This document shows, piece after piece, positions 1-9,106 of a stretch of DNA of 62,347 nt (positions are counted from its first letter, which is position 1; every line of letters starts with the position of its first letter). The stretch is from positions 1 to 62,347 of the forward strand of contig DXYF01000020.1 in assembly GCA_019415945.1 (NCBI GenBank), read 5' to 3'. The stretch comes from Clostridiales bacterium. Its GTDB lineage: Bacteria > Bacillota > Clostridia > Oscillospirales > Acutalibacteraceae. Below the pieces are notes generated by a model, which saw only the letters and a program-made list of their open reading frames with translations, was not told the origin of the DNA and did not search any database. The translations under genes were made by a program, and so were the position numbers.

Positions 1-88
1 AGGAAACTGCTCGAAAACGGTCGGGCAAAGAAGGTTTGATAATATCAACCTGTCTGCTCAAATTGCGTGTCGAGGTACTCGACTTTTT
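1..88 (+). promoter_or_regulatory. Duplicated leader element with terminator-like hairpin, upstream of rarA
   Basis: This 88-nt stretch recurs in inverted orientation at 15645-15733 upstream of pheS, with about ten substitutions and no indels by eye. It ends in a short hairpin (GTCGAG, loop GTA, CTCGAC at 69-83) followed by TTTTT at 84-88, which looks like an intrinsic terminator. It sits 25 nt before the rarA start codon. The match starts at the first base of the window, so the element may extend upstream. It could be an attenuator, a processed leader tail or a dispersed intergenic repeat; the sequence alone does not decide. Confidence 0.6.
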
Positions 89-113
89 ATACTGACAGAA
101 AGGAGGCAGGAAA

Positions 114-1394
114 ATGAAAAAACCTCTTGCGGACAGATTTCGTCCTCATTCACTTGACGATATTGTGGGGCAGAAGCATCTGCTTGCCGAAGGCAAGCCG
201 CTCAGAAGAATTATTGAGAGCGGAGAAATTCCCAATCTCATCTTTTACGGTCCGTCGGGTGTGGGCAAAACTACGCTTGCAACCTATATTGCAAACAAGA
301 CTAACAAAACACTCAAAAAGCTTAACGGCACAACGGCTTCAACTTCCGATATCAAGGAAATCGTAGCACAGCTTAATACCTTTTCGGGTATTAACGGAAT
401 TTTGCTGTATTTGGACGAGATACAGTATTTTAACAAGAAACAGCAGCAGACCTTGCTTGAGTATATTGAAAACGGCAGTATAACTTTGATTGCTTCTACA
501 ACTGAAAATCCGTATTTCTATGTATATAATGCCATTTTAAGCCGCTCGACTGTTTTTGAGTTTAAATCCGTTCCGTCCGACGAAATTGTAAGAGCAGTAT
601 TCAGAGCTAAAAAAATGCTTGAGCAGGAGCAGAATATTGAGATTGACCTGCCCGACGAGTGTGCCCGAAAGATAGCTTTCGGATGCGGCGGCGATGTGCG
701 TAAGGCGATGAACGCACTTGAGCTTTCGGTTATTTCTGCTGATATTGAAGATGAAAAAAGAAAAGTAACGCTTGACATTGTTGAACAGCTTGTGCAGAAA
801 AGTGCATTGCGTTATGATAAAGACGGTGATGAGCATTACGATATTGTATCTGCCTACCAAAAAAGTATGAGGGGCAGTGATGCAAATGCCGCATTGCATT
901 ATCTTGCCCGACTGCTTGAATCAGGTGACTTGATAAGTGCCTGCCGTCGCCTTATGGTATGTGCTTGTGAAGATGTAGGGGTTGCCTATCCGCAGCTTAT
1001 TCCCGTTGTAAAAGCCTGTGTTGACATTGCCAGAGATGTGGGACTTCCCGAAGCAAGAATACCGCTTGCAGATGCGGTGGTAATGGTTTGCAATGCCCCA
1101 AAGTCGAATTCTGCGTATATGGGTATTAACCTTGCAATGCAGGATATAAAAAACGGCAAGTTCGGTCCTATTCCCAGACAGCTGCAAAATATGCACTATG
1201 ACGGTGAGGATAACCAAAACAAAGGGCAGTTTTATTTGTATCCACATGACTATAAAAATCACTATGTAAAACAGCAGTATCTCCCCGATGCAATCAAAGA
1301 CAGGGTTTACTACAGCTACGGTGAAAACAAAAACGAACAGGCGTTTAAAGCTTATTGGGATAAAATAAAATCAGACGAGCAAAAATCCGTATGA
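114..1394 (+). CDS. rarA: Replication-associated recombination protein A (RarA/MgsA), AAA+ ATPase
   Basis: This 426-residue protein has the length and order of the RarA/MgsA/WRNIP1 family, which acts at stalled replication forks. The N-terminal AAA+ domain shows Walker A GPSGVGKTT (about residues 46-54), Walker B LLYLDEIQ (about 97-104) and a sensor-1 region IASTTENPYF. The C-terminal half carries the RarA tetramerisation region, including CACEDVGVAYPQ and a conserved NMHYDGED segment. The ATG is preceded by AAAGGAGG at normal spacing. It stands alone between the duplicated leader element and a terminator at 1441, so it is probably monocistronic, possibly attenuated by the upstream hairpin. 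Confidence 0.95.
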   Translation: MKKPLADRFRPHSLDDIVGQKHLLAEGKPLRRIIESGEIPNLIFYGPSGVGKTTLATYIANKTNKTLKKLNGTTASTSDIKEIVAQLNTFSGINGILLYLDEIQYFNKKQQQTLLEYIENGSITLIASTTENPYFYVYNAILSRSTVFEFKSVPSDEIVRAVFRAKKMLEQEQNIEIDLPDECARKIAFGCGGDVRKAMNALELSVISADIEDEKRKVTLDIVEQLVQKSALRYDKDGDEHYDIVSAYQKSMRGSDANAALHYLARLLESGDLISACRRLMVCACEDVGVAYPQLIPVVKACVDIARDVGLPEARIPLADAVVMVCNAPKSNSAYMGINLAMQDIKNGKFGPIPRQLQNMHYDGEDNQNKGQFYLYPHDYKNHYVKQQYLPDAIKDRVYYSYGENKNEQAFKAYWDKIKSDEQKSV

Positions 1395-1440
1395 CAGACC
1401 GGAAAATAAATAATTTTATAAGAAGTGTAATGAAAGCGTG

Positions 1441-1479
1441 CAGTAAAATCGTAAGATTTTGCTGTTCGTTTTTCTTTTG
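1441..1479 (+). terminator. Intrinsic terminator after rarA
   Basis: CAGTAAAATC and GATTTTGCTG form a 10-bp stem (one G-U pair) with a GTAA loop at 1441-1464, followed by a T-rich run. It lies about 50 nt after the rarA stop codon. Confidence 0.8.
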
Positions 1480-1483
1480 TGTA

Positions 1484-1515
1484 TTGTTTACTATAAAGTT
1501 GTGCAATGTAAACAA
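1484..1515. promoter_or_regulatory. Inverted repeat upstream of the starch-binding gene
   Basis: TTGTTTAC (1484-1491) and GTAAACAA (1508-1515) are perfect inverted copies separated by 16 nt. A second small palindrome, TTAGAA-N5-TTCTAA, lies at 1545-1561. Both precede the gene at 1672. They may be operator sites; no regulator can be assigned. Confidence 0.3.
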
Positions 1516-1671
1516 ATTTTAGAGGAATTTTTTGTAATCACAAATTAGAAAAATATTCTAAAAAAGAAAATTATAAAACCGTCATTGAGTTAGAATAAGG
1601 ATGTAATTGTGGAGTAGTGTTGAGTATCTTCACACACACAACCATTTTAATGAATTTGGAGGAAAATCATT

Positions 1672-3300
1672 ATGGTAAGAAAACAACACAAAGTATTAAG
1701 TCTTGTTTTGTGCTTAATACTTGCAGTATCGGCAGTTTGTGCAGGTACTGTGGGTGCCTTTGCGGCATCAGGAGATACTGTTTATTGCAGACTCAATAAC
1801 GGTTGGGATTCAGTCTACGCCTATATGTGGTCTGAAGGCTCCGGCAACAACGCTGCTTGGCCGGGTGTTGAGATGACAGAGGTCGAGGAAGGCGTATATT
1901 CATACGATCTTTCAGGCGATTTTGACATGATCATCTTCAATAACGGTTCAGGCGGAAACGGAAATCAGACTGCTGACCTCTCATATGCCGGCAACGGTAA
2001 AATCTACGATTTGTCAGCAGGCACATGGTCAACTTATGTTGAAGTTCCCACAAGTGCAACTAACCCCACAACTTCAACTGAGCCGACCGCTACACAGGCT
2101 CCTACAACAGGCGGCGACGGTGTGACAGTTTACCTTAAGAACGAGGCAGGCTGGTCAACTGTTAACTGCTACATGTGGTCAGACGGAGCAGGAAACAATG
2201 CAGCTTGGCCCGGTAAGGCAATGACAAGTGTTGGTGATGATGTGTATATGTATACATCTTCAACTGCTTTTGAAAACTGCATTTTTAACAATGGTAGCTC
2301 GCAGACATCTGACCTTTCGGTAATGAACGGTTACATTTTCAACAATAAGACAAATACTTGGTCGGTATATGATACAAGCGACCTTCAGGTTAAGTCTTAT
2401 GCTGTTGATCCTTCATCGGGAATTTACATTGGTTCCGATGTAACAATTTCTGCACTTGCTCAGAATAAGAACGGTGCGGCTGTAAGCTATAAGTTCTCTG
2501 TAACAAATGAGACAGGCGGCACTTCTGTTATTTCAGACTACAGCCCTGCAAATTCTGTAGTTTGGACTCCTTCTGCTGCAGGTACATATACAATAACCTT
2601 TGACTTTAAGGATACTGAGGGTAACGATAACAACCGTACACTTGAGGTTGAAGTTATTGATGACTCTGCTCTTGTTAAGCCTGTAATTAAGAGCGTATCT
2701 CCTGCAAACCTTAATTTGATTAAGGTTAATGCAGCTACAACAGTTTCTGTTAAAGCAGGCGGCGGCAATACAGGTACAAAGCTTCTCTTCTATAAGTATA
2801 TTGTAACAGATCCTAACGGTGTTCAGAATACTCCATATTACACACTCAACAACACTTATTCTTTCACACCTAATATGATCGGTGAATACACAGTAAATGT
2901 GTATGTTCAGGGTTCTGACAATAGTACTGTAAATAAGACTTACAAGTACACTGCAACTGACGGTGATGTTACTGTTCCTACAACAGCACCTACAACTGTT
3001 CCGACGACAGCCCCGACGACTGTTCCTACAACAGCTCCTACAACAGCTCCGACGACTGTTCCTACAACAGCACCTACAACTGTTCCTACAACAGCTCCGA
3101 CAGAGCCTACATCACCTGTTTTAGTCGGCGATGTTGACGGTGACGGAATTGTTTCAGTAAAGGATGCGACATACATTCAAAGATACCTGGCTGACATTGC
3201 AGGTTACGAGTCGATTGATTTGACTGTAGCTGATGTTGACGGTGACGGCAGAATTTCTATCAAGGACGCAACTGCAATCCAGGCAATGCTTGTAAAGTGA
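1672..3300 (+). CDS. Secreted starch-binding dockerin protein with two CBM26-like modules
   Basis: The 542-residue product has a signal peptide (residues 1-33, cleavage near GAFAAS) and no catalytic domain. Two CBM26-type starch-binding modules follow (about 37-125 and 150-240), each with the aromatic pattern W..V..YMWS and AAWPG. Two Ig-like beta-sandwich domains come next (about 245-345 and 350-430), then a Thr-Pro linker of PTTAPTTV repeats and a C-terminal type I dockerin (about 485-542) with two calcium loops, DVDGDG and DVDGDG, each followed by S(V/I)KDAT. This architecture fits a non-enzymatic adhesion subunit of an amylosome-like complex. A strong GGAGG precedes the ATG. The amylase gene 26 nt downstream is probably co-transcribed. 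It may correspond to one of the described R. bromii starch-adherence proteins, but I cannot confirm which. Confidence 0.85.
   Translation: MVRKQHKVLSLVLCLILAVSAVCAGTVGAFAASGDTVYCRLNNGWDSVYAYMWSEGSGNNAAWPGVEMTEVEEGVYSYDLSGDFDMIIFNNGSGGNGNQTADLSYAGNGKIYDLSAGTWSTYVEVPTSATNPTTSTEPTATQAPTTGGDGVTVYLKNEAGWSTVNCYMWSDGAGNNAAWPGKAMTSVGDDVYMYTSSTAFENCIFNNGSSQTSDLSVMNGYIFNNKTNTWSVYDTSDLQVKSYAVDPSSGIYIGSDVTISALAQNKNGAAVSYKFSVTNETGGTSVISDYSPANSVVWTPSAAGTYTITFDFKDTEGNDNNRTLEVEVIDDSALVKPVIKSVSPANLNLIKVNAATTVSVKAGGGNTGTKLLFYKYIVTDPNGVQNTPYYTLNNTYSFTPNMIGEYTVNVYVQGSDNSTVNKTYKYTATDGDVTVPTTAPTTVPTTAPTTVPTTAPTTAPTTVPTTAPTTVPTTAPTEPTSPVLVGDVDGDGIVSVKDATYIQRYLADIAGYESIDLTVADVDGDGRISIKDATAIQAMLVK
2971..3110 (+). repeat. 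Tandem coding repeat for a Thr-Pro linker
   Basis: Short near-repeats of CCTACAACAGC/CCGACGACTGTT encode an alternating TAPT/TVPT linker between the Ig-like and dockerin domains. The repeat is part of the coding sequence and is a likely site of copy-number change between strains. Confidence 0.85.
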
Positions 3301-3326
3301 TTTGATATTGATATAGGGAGATTATT

Positions 3327-5729
3327 ATGACAGGAATTAAAAAGTTAGGTGCTTTTATTCTTGTTCTTATGATGGTAATTTCGACAGCTGTTTTCACAGT
3401 AAATGCTGCTGAAACTTCAGATTCAAGCGAGGTTTCAGCAGATACTGCCGAATCTACGGGAATTACTGTTTATGTAAGACACAAGGATGTGGCACAGCCA
3501 TACATTTATTTGTGGAATTCACTTCCGACTAACAGTGCAATGTCAGATTCATATCCCGGAGAGAAGATGGCAAGTGCCGACGGATGGTTTACCTATCACA
3601 TTGCTGATGTAACTAAGGTAAATGCAATTATTACTGACGCACAGGGTAATCAGTATTCAAAAGAGCAAAAACTCACATCAGGCACAGACTGGTGGTGCGA
3701 TGACGGCAAATGGTCAAAGTACGATCCTGACGAGCCCGATCCAATCGGCAGTGTAGATATGCGTGAGGAAACAATATACTTTGTTATGACTACTCGTTTC
3801 TATGACGGCGATACAGGCAATAATGTACATTGCTGGGACGACGGTCAGGCAGGCAATCCCGACAGTGACCCGGCTTGGCGTGGTGACTTTAAGGGCCTTG
3901 CAGATAAGCTCGATTACATCAAGGCTCTCGGATTCTCTGCTATTTGGGTAACTCCGGTTGTAACAAATGCTTCAGGTTATGACTACCACGGCTATCACGC
4001 TATGGATTTCAGCACAGTAGATGCTCGTTACGAAAGTGACGATTTTACATACGAAGATCTTATCAGAGTTGCTCATCAGAAAGATATGAAGATTATCCAG
4101 GATGTTGTTTTCCAGCATACAGGTAACTTCGGTGAATCTTATTTCTGTAACCTTTTCACAAAGGATTTAAGTGCTGATCTTTCAAATCTTGAGGAATCAA
4201 TGATCCCTACAGATTATCTTCTTGATACCTACGGACTTGATTCACCCGAGGATTATTGGGCTCAGAAAGGAGCTATTCAGTATTCACAAAGACTTAACCT
4301 TATGAAAAACACCACATACACAGGTGATAACGGTAACTCAACAGGCTCATATCCTGACGAGAAAGATTATTCAATGAATAAAATATCACAGAGTGATACT
4401 TACAATGCTAACAACTATTATCACTCAGGTTATTTCCAGAGCCTTAACTGGGATGACTGGACCTGTAAGTATGCACAGATTGCAGGCGACTGCGTTGACC
4501 TCAACACAGAAAACCCTGCTGTTGCAGAATACATTGTAGATTGCTATTCAAATTACATTCAAATGGGCGTTGACGGCTTCCGTGTCGATACTGTTCGTCA
4601 CATTCCGAGAGTTTCTCTTAACCTCATGTACAACGAGCAGCTGCTTGACGCTGCTAAGGCAGAGGGCAAGTCGAACTTCCTTATGTTCGGTGAAATCTGT
4701 ACTCGTTATACACAGATTTGGTACAGAGGTCACGCCGAAGAGTCATCACCTTATTACACATGGAAAGAGTCAAACAGCAAGTGGGCAGAGCTTTGGAGCT
4801 GGGGCACAACAGCTGAAGATGTTAACAACAATATGAATGTTACATTTGACCATTATCTTGAAGAGGATAACCCGGACGATCAGCCTACTTCTGACAATAC
4901 ATTCCTTGACGGCATTACATACCATACACCTGACAGATCAATGGCTTCGGGTATGGAGGCTATTGACTTCCAGATGCACAGAATGTTTGGTAACGCAAGC
5001 AATGCATACAACTTTGCAAAGAACAATGACCAGTATTACAACGATGCAACATATAATGTAATGTATGTTGACTCTCACGACTATGCTCCTGAGCAGCCTG
5101 ATGAAAAGAGCAGATTTGCAGGCGGAACACAGACTTGGGCTGAGAACCTTTGCCTTATGTTCACATTCCGTGGTATTCCTTGTGTTTATTACGGCTCAGA
5201 AGTAGAATTCCAGAAGGGTGCCGTTATTGATGTAGGTCCTAACGCACCGCTTTCAACAACAGGCCGTGCATACTTTGGTGACAGCCTTGAGGGTACAGTA
5301 AATGCTACAGATTTTAGCGAGTACACCGCAACAGGTACAGTAGCAGACACACTTAACAGCCCCCTTGCAAAGCACCTTTCAAAGCTTAATGCAATTCGCC
5401 GTGCTATTCCGGCACTTCAAAAGGGTCAGTATACAGCTTCAAGCAACTATGTATCTGGCGGAGATATGTCATATATCCGTCGTTACACAAGCGAGGAAGA
5501 GGGCGTTGACAGCCTTGCTCTCGTAACAGTTTCAAGCGGTGCTACCTTTAAGAACATTCCTAACGGACAGTATATTGACGCTGTTACAGGCGATATTCAG
5601 TATGTAACAAACGGAACACTCACAGTACCTTCACTTGGAAAGGCTAATATGAGAGTTTATGTATGCTGTGCAGCAGGCTTTGACGGTATTGACGGTGCAA
5701 TCGGCGGTACATCAGAGTTTCTTAAATAA
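3327..5729 (+). CDS. Secreted GH13 alpha-amylase family enzyme, no dockerin
   Basis: An 800-residue secreted enzyme of the alpha-amylase family. A signal peptide (about 1-28) is followed by a CBM26-like N-terminal module (about 45-140, TVYVRHKD...PYIYLWNS). The (beta/alpha)8 domain begins at IYFVMTTRFYDGD. The GH13 motifs are complete: region I DVVFQH, region II GFRVDTVRH with nucleophile D421, region III MFGEI with acid/base E456, and region IV VDSHD with D585. A C-terminal beta domain ends the protein. There is no dockerin and no sortase motif, so it is probably released or held only by starch binding. Its gene follows the starch-binding gene by 26 nt with its own GGGAG site. The exact specificity (amylase, neopullulanase-like or other) is not decided by sequence reading. 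Confidence 0.88.
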   Translation: MTGIKKLGAFILVLMMVISTAVFTVNAAETSDSSEVSADTAESTGITVYVRHKDVAQPYIYLWNSLPTNSAMSDSYPGEKMASADGWFTYHIADVTKVNAIITDAQGNQYSKEQKLTSGTDWWCDDGKWSKYDPDEPDPIGSVDMREETIYFVMTTRFYDGDTGNNVHCWDDGQAGNPDSDPAWRGDFKGLADKLDYIKALGFSAIWVTPVVTNASGYDYHGYHAMDFSTVDARYESDDFTYEDLIRVAHQKDMKIIQDVVFQHTGNFGESYFCNLFTKDLSADLSNLEESMIPTDYLLDTYGLDSPEDYWAQKGAIQYSQRLNLMKNTTYTGDNGNSTGSYPDEKDYSMNKISQSDTYNANNYYHSGYFQSLNWDDWTCKYAQIAGDCVDLNTENPAVAEYIVDCYSNYIQMGVDGFRVDTVRHIPRVSLNLMYNEQLLDAAKAEGKSNFLMFGEICTRYTQIWYRGHAEESSPYYTWKESNSKWAELWSWGTTAEDVNNNMNVTFDHYLEEDNPDDQPTSDNTFLDGITYHTPDRSMASGMEAIDFQMHRMFGNASNAYNFAKNNDQYYNDATYNVMYVDSHDYAPEQPDEKSRFAGGTQTWAENLCLMFTFRGIPCVYYGSEVEFQKGAVIDVGPNAPLSTTGRAYFGDSLEGTVNATDFSEYTATGTVADTLNSPLAKHLSKLNAIRRAIPALQKGQYTASSNYVSGGDMSYIRRYTSEEEGVDSLALVTVSSGATFKNIPNGQYIDAVTGDIQYVTNGTLTVPSLGKANMRVYVCCAAGFDGIDGAIGGTSEFLK

Positions 5730-5746
5730 TTAAATAATAAAAATTT

Positions 5747-5776
5747 CGACGCTCCGATCGGGGCGTCGATTTTTTT
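5747..5776 (+). terminator. Intrinsic terminator after the amylase gene
   Basis: CGACGCTCC and GGGGCGTCG pair over nine positions around a GATC loop (5747-5768), followed by ATTTTTTT. It ends the two-gene starch transcript. Confidence 0.9.
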
Positions 5777-6022
5777 ATATCAAAATGCAGTTTGTACTTT
5801 TCTAATTTTTAATTCCCGAATAAAATTTTATTTTTTACCAATACTTATTTTGAGGACGCACATATTAAGTTTTTTAAGGAAAGCAGTTTGCATATCCTGA
5901 TTGTACATTTTCGCCATATTGCTAAATTTTGTATAAATTGCTTTTCTTACAAAATTTGAGAAGTATGACTACACTTCGATTTAATTTGTGCTTCCAAAAA
6001 TAAATTATTCGGGGGCAAGGCT

Positions 6023-6805
6023 GTGCAGTACGGAAAAGTTGAAATATGCGGAGTTAATACATCCCAGCTTAAATTATTAAAAGAAAGCGAAAAAAGAGAA
6101 CTGCTTTTTCAAATTAAAAACGGTACGGAGAGTCAAAAAAAAGCGGCAAGAGATAAAATGATAAACGGAAATCTTCGCCTTGTGCTGTCCGTGATTCAAC
6201 GGTTTACAAACAGGGGAGAAAATCTTGACGATTTGTTTCAGGTAGGTGTTATAGGTCTGATAAAAGCTATTGATAATTTTGACCCCACACTCGATGTTAG
6301 ATTCAGCACATACGGTGTACCCATGATAATAGGGGAGATTCGAAGATATTTGCGTGACAACAATTCTGTCAGAGTGTCACGCTCAATGCGTGATACAGCC
6401 TACAGAGCAATGCAGATAAAAGAGGAGCTCACAAACAAAAATGACAGAGAGCCTACTGTAGAGGAAATTGCAAAAATTATGGAAGTGCCAAAAGAAACTG
6501 TGGTGCTCGCACTCGAAGCAATTGTAGAGCCGGTTTCTCTTTACGAGCCTGTATTTTCTGACGGAAATGACACAATTTATGTTATGGATCAAATCGGCGA
6601 CAAAAACGACGATTCCACTTGGCTCGAAGAAATTGCGGTAAAAGAGGCGATAAAAAACTTGTCTGACAGAGAAAAGCGTATATTGTCAATGCGATTTTTC
6701 AGAGGAAAAACACAAATGGAAGTTGCCAATGAAATCGGTATCTCGCAGGCACAGGTAAGCAGGATTGAAAAGGGTGCACTTGACTCTATCAAAAAGAATA
6801 TTTAA
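6023..6805 (+). CDS. sigG: RNA polymerase sporulation sigma factor SigG
   Basis: This 260-residue sigma factor reads almost collinearly with SigG of Bacillus and Clostridium. The N-terminal KVEICGVNTSQL segment is the sigma-G signature. Region 2 contains NGNLRLVLSVIQRF, DDLFQVG and FSTYGVPMIIGEIRRYLRDN, and region 4 contains FFRGKTQMEVANEIGISQAQ. It directs late forespore transcription, so the organism encodes sporulation. The start is a GTG preceded closely by GGGGGCAAGG. SigG usually lies just downstream of sigE in Clostridia; no sigE is adjacent here, the upstream gene being an amylase. Confidence 0.95.
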   Translation: MQYGKVEICGVNTSQLKLLKESEKRELLFQIKNGTESQKKAARDKMINGNLRLVLSVIQRFTNRGENLDDLFQVGVIGLIKAIDNFDPTLDVRFSTYGVPMIIGEIRRYLRDNNSVRVSRSMRDTAYRAMQIKEELTNKNDREPTVEEIAKIMEVPKETVVLALEAIVEPVSLYEPVFSDGNDTIYVMDQIGDKNDDSTWLEEIAVKEAIKNLSDREKRILSMRFFRGKTQMEVANEIGISQAQVSRIEKGALDSIKKNI

Positions 6806-7016
6806 ACCGTTTAATACACCAACTTGCAGTTAACAGCACGGTTATTAAAGCAAAAGATAAGATATTCAATATTAGCCTATATTTTAATCAAAATTATTTC
6901 AGGAGCTTGCCCTATGTTTATATGTAATATTCCCCAAAGGGCGGAAATTTGCTTTGTACATGATAAAATTTTTAAACCATTATTTTTAGTATTATTATTT
7001 TGTGTCTGAAAACAGT

Positions 7017-7048
7017 AAAAGTCTGCTAAATTGATAGCAGACTTTTTT
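7017..7048. terminator. Bidirectional terminator between sigG and the HAD gene
   Basis: GTCTGCTA and TAGCAGAC (7021-7042) form an 8-bp stem flanked by AAAA and TTTTTT, so it can work on both strands. It overlaps the last codons of the minus-strand HAD gene. Confidence 0.85.
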
Positions 7049-7871
7049 GTTTAGTGTATTCATTATAAAGCGTTTCGGAAACGGACATTTTTGTTATTAT
7101 GTTTTTAACAGTGACATCAAGCCCTGAATTTTCGCTGTAATCAGCAGGGTAAATAAAATCAACCCTGTCCTTTTTGAGAAGTTCTTCAACCTTGCTGTCT
7201 TTATTTTGGTAAACAGCAATGGAGTAGCCTCCGTAAGCTTTCATCATTTTCATGCAAGGCACATCGGAAAGTCCGTCGCCAATATAAATCATATTGCAAA
7301 ACGGCACTCTTTTGCTGTCGTCGGGCATTGAGCGGTTAAGGTCAATATCATTTGCCACATCAAGGACACCCTTGTTAATTCTATAAACAAACTGTGTTTT
7401 ATTGGTGTAGTTGACATCGGTTTTAGGCCAAACGCCGTTGCCGTTTTCATCATATAAAAATTCACAGGCAAAAATACTCTTAAAATATTTACTTATAGAA
7501 GTGCCTTCAATAATCTCTTTCATGCCTGATGAAATTACATAATGCTCTACCTGCATGCCGTTTGAAAGACCGAATTCGGTAATTCGGTCAAACCAACTTT
7601 CTACCCCTTTAAAAAGCTCAACATTTTTTCCCATATCAACAAGCTTTTGACGGAGAAGAGGGATTTTTTTGTCGTTTGAAATTTTTACCATAGCATACAT
7701 ATATGCCAGAATTGAGTCCATGTGTTCCTTTTTACCAAGCGAATTTGCAAATTGCCAAAACTCAGCTTCGGTCATTCCGAGACTCGGAATAAAGCTGTAT
7801 CCCTGCATATCCTTAGTACACAAGGTACGGTCAAAGTCATACATTATCGCAATAATAGGTAAATTGCTCAT
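7026..7871 (-). CDS. HAD-superfamily phosphatase-like hydrolase
   Basis: A 281-residue member of the haloacid dehalogenase superfamily. Motif I is YDFDRTLC with the nucleophile Asp near residue 12. Motif II is the VISSGM segment, and motif IV is IYIGDGLSDVPC. The family hydrolyses phosphomonoesters; the substrate cannot be read from sequence. The overall layout resembles phosphoserine-phosphatase-like HADs. The preferred start is the ATG at 7871, because the AGGAG site lies nine bases before it; a TTG two codons upstream would be too close to that site. It is a single gene, convergent with sigG. Confidence 0.8.
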   Translation of the reverse strand: MSNLPIIAIMYDFDRTLCTKDMQGYSFIPSLGMTEAEFWQFANSLGKKEHMDSILAYMYAMVKISNDKKIPLLRQKLVDMGKNVELFKGVESWFDRITEFGLSNGMQVEHYVISSGMKEIIEGTSISKYFKSIFACEFLYDENGNGVWPKTDVNYTNKTQFVYRINKGVLDVANDIDLNRSMPDDSKRVPFCNMIYIGDGLSDVPCMKMMKAYGGYSIAVYQNKDSKVEELLKKDRVDFIYPADYSENSGLDVTVKNIITKMSVSETLYNEYTKQKSLLSI

Positions 7872-7935
7872 TGACAAACGCTCCTGAATCTGTGCGGTAA
7901 AAGTAAAATAATTTTTTAGTTTTGGTAAACTAAAA

Positions 7936-8919
7936 TTAATTTGTACTATATGATGTTATTTCAACCGATTCTATTACAACATTTTCGACGGGAGTATCAT
8001 TTTCATCAACTTCAACATTAGCTATTTTGTCGATTACATCCATACCGTCGATTACCTGTGCAAAAACAGTCTGCCCTCTGTCAACCGCATTATAAGCACC
8101 GTCAAGATAAGGATTTCCGCCGTATTCCTCATAAAGCTTTCTTACATCATCGGGCACAATATCCGTGTTATAGCAGTTGTTTCCGTTTTTGTCAATAAAA
8201 GCAGAAAGTAAATTTGAATCCTTATAGTTAGAAAGCTGAGTTTTTACGGTCTGCCACATTTCTTCAAATCTTGACCAGCCTCCGTTTTGTTCAAACTGTT
8301 CCGCACTCGTCTGATTTACAAAAAATTGACTTCCGTTTGAGTCGCGTGATGTTGTAGCCATGGAAACGGCACCTCTGATGTTAAAAAGCTTGTCACAAAA
8401 CTCATCTTCAAAGTCAGAACCGTATGAGCTTGTGCCGTTGGGCATATTTTCATCAGATCCGCAGTGACCGCCTTGCACGATAAAATCATTTACAACCCTA
8501 TGGAAAGTGGTGTTGTCAAATTTATTTTCTTTTGCAAGGTTAATAAAGTTAGTAACTGCCTTGGGAGCCTGCTCGGGGAAAAAACGCATCGTAAAATCGC
8601 CCATACTTGTGTGTACTACTGCGATAGTGTCGCCCTCATCCGGCATATTCAGCTGAAAACCTACCGGGTTTTCTGTGTCATGCAAAATGTTTGGCTCAAT
8701 TCCGAGCGTTTTGGCGTCAATTCCGAGTTTTTCAAGAGCATCTGTTGCGTTCGCTTCATCGGCAGTGCTTTGAGTAAGGCTTGCAGCTGTTGTTGTCTGT
8801 TCGGCTGTTGACGACGAAATATTGCCGTCCTCGCAACCGCAAAACGAAACAGCCGAAGAAATACAAGTCAATATACATAATGACATTGCTAAATTTCTTC
8901 TAAACTTATTCGTGTTCAT
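7936..8919 (-). CDS. Lipoprotein peptidyl-prolyl cis-trans isomerase, cyclophilin type
   Basis: The 327-residue product starts with a lipoprotein-type signal (hydrophobic stretch, then SFCGC as probable lipobox) and an Ala/Thr-rich linker. The cyclophilin domain follows (about residues 95-325) with FHRVVNDFIVQGG and GSQFFVNQT, the conserved active-site segments of this PPIase family. It should act outside the membrane in folding of secreted proteins, which suits a species that exports many enzymes. I chose the ATG at 8919 because AAAGGA precedes it properly. The longer reading frame starting at 8955 has no ribosome binding site. Confidence 0.9.
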   Translation of the reverse strand: MNTNKFRRNLAMSLCILTCISSAVSFCGCEDGNISSSTAEQTTTAASLTQSTADEANATDALEKLGIDAKTLGIEPNILHDTENPVGFQLNMPDEGDTIAVVHTSMGDFTMRFFPEQAPKAVTNFINLAKENKFDNTTFHRVVNDFIVQGGHCGSDENMPNGTSSYGSDFEDEFCDKLFNIRGAVSMATTSRDSNGSQFFVNQTSAEQFEQNGGWSRFEEMWQTVKTQLSNYKDSNLLSAFIDKNGNNCYNTDIVPDDVRKLYEEYGGNPYLDGAYNAVDRGQTVFAQVIDGMDVIDKIANVEVDENDTPVENVVIESVEITSYSTN

Positions 8920-9033
8920 AATATATTTCCTTTCGGGATTATCTATAAAACACACATCTGTATTCTATCATAATTTAAGTAAAAATGCAAGTTTGGGCAC
9001 ATTTTGAGTCATAAGACCTATTTTTACTTACAT

Positions 9034-9085
9034 GGTAATAACTTTGTTTGTTTTTTCATATGTTTATTTGTAAGCAATTATTACC
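9034..9085 (+). promoter_or_regulatory. Inverted repeat in the leader of the S1-domain gene
   Basis: GGTAATAA (9034-9041) and TTATTACC (9078-9085) are perfect inverted copies with a 36-nt T-rich interval, ending about 20 nt before the start codon. It may be a leader hairpin or an operator pair. Chance in AT-rich DNA is possible. Confidence 0.3.
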
Positions 9086-9106
9086 TAATATAACGGAGGT
9101 TTTAAA

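Noticed and set aside
1545..1561. TTAGAA-N5-TTCTAA palindrome upstream of the gene at 1672
   Set aside because: Mentioned only within another entry, because a 6-bp AT-rich palindrome is easily expected by chance.
2971..3110. Short tandem repeats that could suggest a CRISPR array
   Set aside because: The repeats are in frame, encode a Pro/Thr linker and have no unique spacers. No CRISPR array was seen anywhere in the window.
2940..3176. Minus-strand open frame of VGAVVGTV repeats
   Set aside because: It is the reverse reading of the Thr-Pro linker of the starch-binding protein and has no start site of its own.
5885..5925. GCATA ... CATATTG as a forespore-type promoter for sigG
   Set aside because: The spacing between the boxes is about 20 nt and the -10 is a poor match, so I do not list it.
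6824..7009. A 61-codon frame after sigG
   Set aside because: No ribosome binding site, and the peptide shows no recognisable domain; the stretch is AT-rich spacer before the terminator.
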